The notes beneath the pieces are model-generated. The model did not search any database. It saw only the letters and a program-made list of their open reading frames with translations, and had not been told where the DNA came from. A stretch of 64,000 bases of DNA from Chthonomonadaceae bacterium (lineage in GTDB: Bacteria; Armatimonadota; Fimbriimonadia; Fimbriimonadales; Fimbriimonadaceae), in NCBI GenBank assembly GCA_015709495.1, contig CP054189.1, forward strand, positions 1,736,001-1,800,000. The letters are read 5' to 3'. A program made the position numbers and the translations under genes. Shown here piece by piece: positions 63,562 to 64,000 of this stretch. Every line of letters starts with the position of its first letter. Within the stretch, counting starts at the first letter, position 1.

Positions 63562-63637
63562 GGCCCGGTCGTCTAGTGGTTAGGATGCCGCCCTTTCAAG
63601 GCGGAGGTCGCGGGTTCGAGTCCCGTCCGGGCTACCA
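63562..63637 (+). tRNA. tRNA-Glu (anticodon TTC)
   Basis: A 76-base tRNA with an encoded CCA end. Acceptor arms are GGCCCGG and CCGGGCT, with a G-U pair at position 1. The anticodon stem GCCGCC closes the loop CTTTCAA with TTC at 34-36. The T arm has GGGTTCGAGTCCC. The D arm GTCTAGTGGTTAGGAT is typical of tRNA-Glu. Confidence 0.96.
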
Positions 63638-63729
63638 CAATTTCATTGTGAACTCCGCCAGGTGGCAAAGGTAAGCGCTCCGACACGTTCCCTTTTGGCC
63701 GGGTTGCGGGAAGCAAGGCTGGATGGCGG

Positions 63730-64000
63730 TCAGGCCGGGCGCCCTTTCAGCGCCATGCGCACGAAATCGCAGAGATAACAGTTGGCGTTCCCGCCGCGCA
63801 CGATCGGAAGGAACGAATACCACGCCAAGAGGCTCACGGATAGCATCTCGCCTCCTCCCTCCAAGAATTCCAGAACGAGACTGGCTGCCCTGCCCATATC
63901 GAGGGCCGCATGCACCATATCGACGACAACACCGAAGAACACTAGGAGAAGGGTGAGAAGGGAAAGGTCTTTGGACGTTCTCTTGAAATCGACAGAGCCG
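63730..64000 (-). CDS. Small membrane protein, 5' end outside window
   Basis: The frame is open from the window edge, with about 90 residues visible. It shows KRTSKDLSLLTLLLVFFGVV, a hydrophobic segment, an amphipathic middle (HAALDMGRAASLVLEF), a second hydrophobic stretch (MLSVSLLAWYSFLPIV), and a C-terminus with two cysteines in NANCYLCDFV. GTG 63942 could be a start but the frame runs beyond it, so the true start is likely to the right. No family is recognised. It lies opposite and downstream of tRNA-Glu. Confidence 0.5.
   Translation of the reverse strand, partial: GSVDFKRTSKDLSLLTLLLVFFGVVVDMVHAALDMGRAASLVLEFLEGGGEMLSVSLLAWYSFLPIVRGGNANCYLCDFVRMALKGRPA

Overview
The window is GC-rich (roughly 60% by eye), densely coded DNA of a diderm bacterium. 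Inner- and outer-envelope genes, Hfq beside MiaA, two PEP-CTERM proteins, two type IV prepilin-like proteins with the H-X9-DG signature, PilB/PilT, LemA and Tat-exported Gfo/Idh and TIM-barrel enzymes together suggest Armatimonadota, most likely Fimbriimonadia. That is an inference from gene style, because no rRNA or other marker is present. No transposase, integrase, phage gene or CRISPR array was found.

Layout. 1-8.5 kb: a truncated UvrD/PcrA helicase, a lipoprotein, a PEP-CTERM protein, an HD phosphohydrolase, pyrF, a GGDEF diguanylate cyclase and a clostripain-like lipoprotein. 8.5-13.7 kb: a divergent McsB-like kinase, then pilB, an HDOD gene and pilT. 13.7-24.6 kb: sugar enzymes, GAPDH, two prepilins, an orphan histidine kinase, a Lon N-domain protein, a J-domain/WD40 fusion and a phosphohexomutase. 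24.6-32.3 kb: an accessory stretch with two decayed uvrA 3'-end fragments, a frameshifted small gene, an FRG-domain protein, a DAACS symporter, two overlapping ATP-grasp-like genes and a lone ATPase. Near each end lies a copy of a 32-36 nt hairpin repeat. 32.3-40 kb: GHL10-like hydrolase, serine beta-lactamase-like protein, pentapeptide-repeat membrane protein, a second PEP-CTERM protein and a sulfatase-sialidase fusion. 40-51 kb: housekeeping genes (pirin, flavin reductase, alanine dehydrogenase operon, tandem FKBP, smpB, PilZ, miaA-hfq-dapF, apt, lemA, M20 peptidase). 51.7-61.8 kb: an ECF sigma / putative anti-sigma / RseB-like cluster followed by two penicillin-binding proteins, converging on an O-antigen-ligase and glycosyltransferase operon. 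The right end has a LysM-SH3-NlpC/P60 hydrolase, tRNA-Glu and a truncated membrane protein.

How the genes fit together. Surface biology dominates: pilus motors with c-di-GMP inputs (GGDEF, PilZ and the PilB N-domain), polysaccharide assembly, peptidoglycan synthesis and cutting, and exported hydrolases. A recurring promoter pattern stands out. In ten genes a TANNNT -10 hexamer lies only 6-8 nt before the start codon with no Shine-Dalgarno sequence at the usual distance, which predicts leaderless mRNAs. Other genes have clear Shine-Dalgarno sequences, so both initiation modes appear to coexist. I used these signals to choose several start codons.
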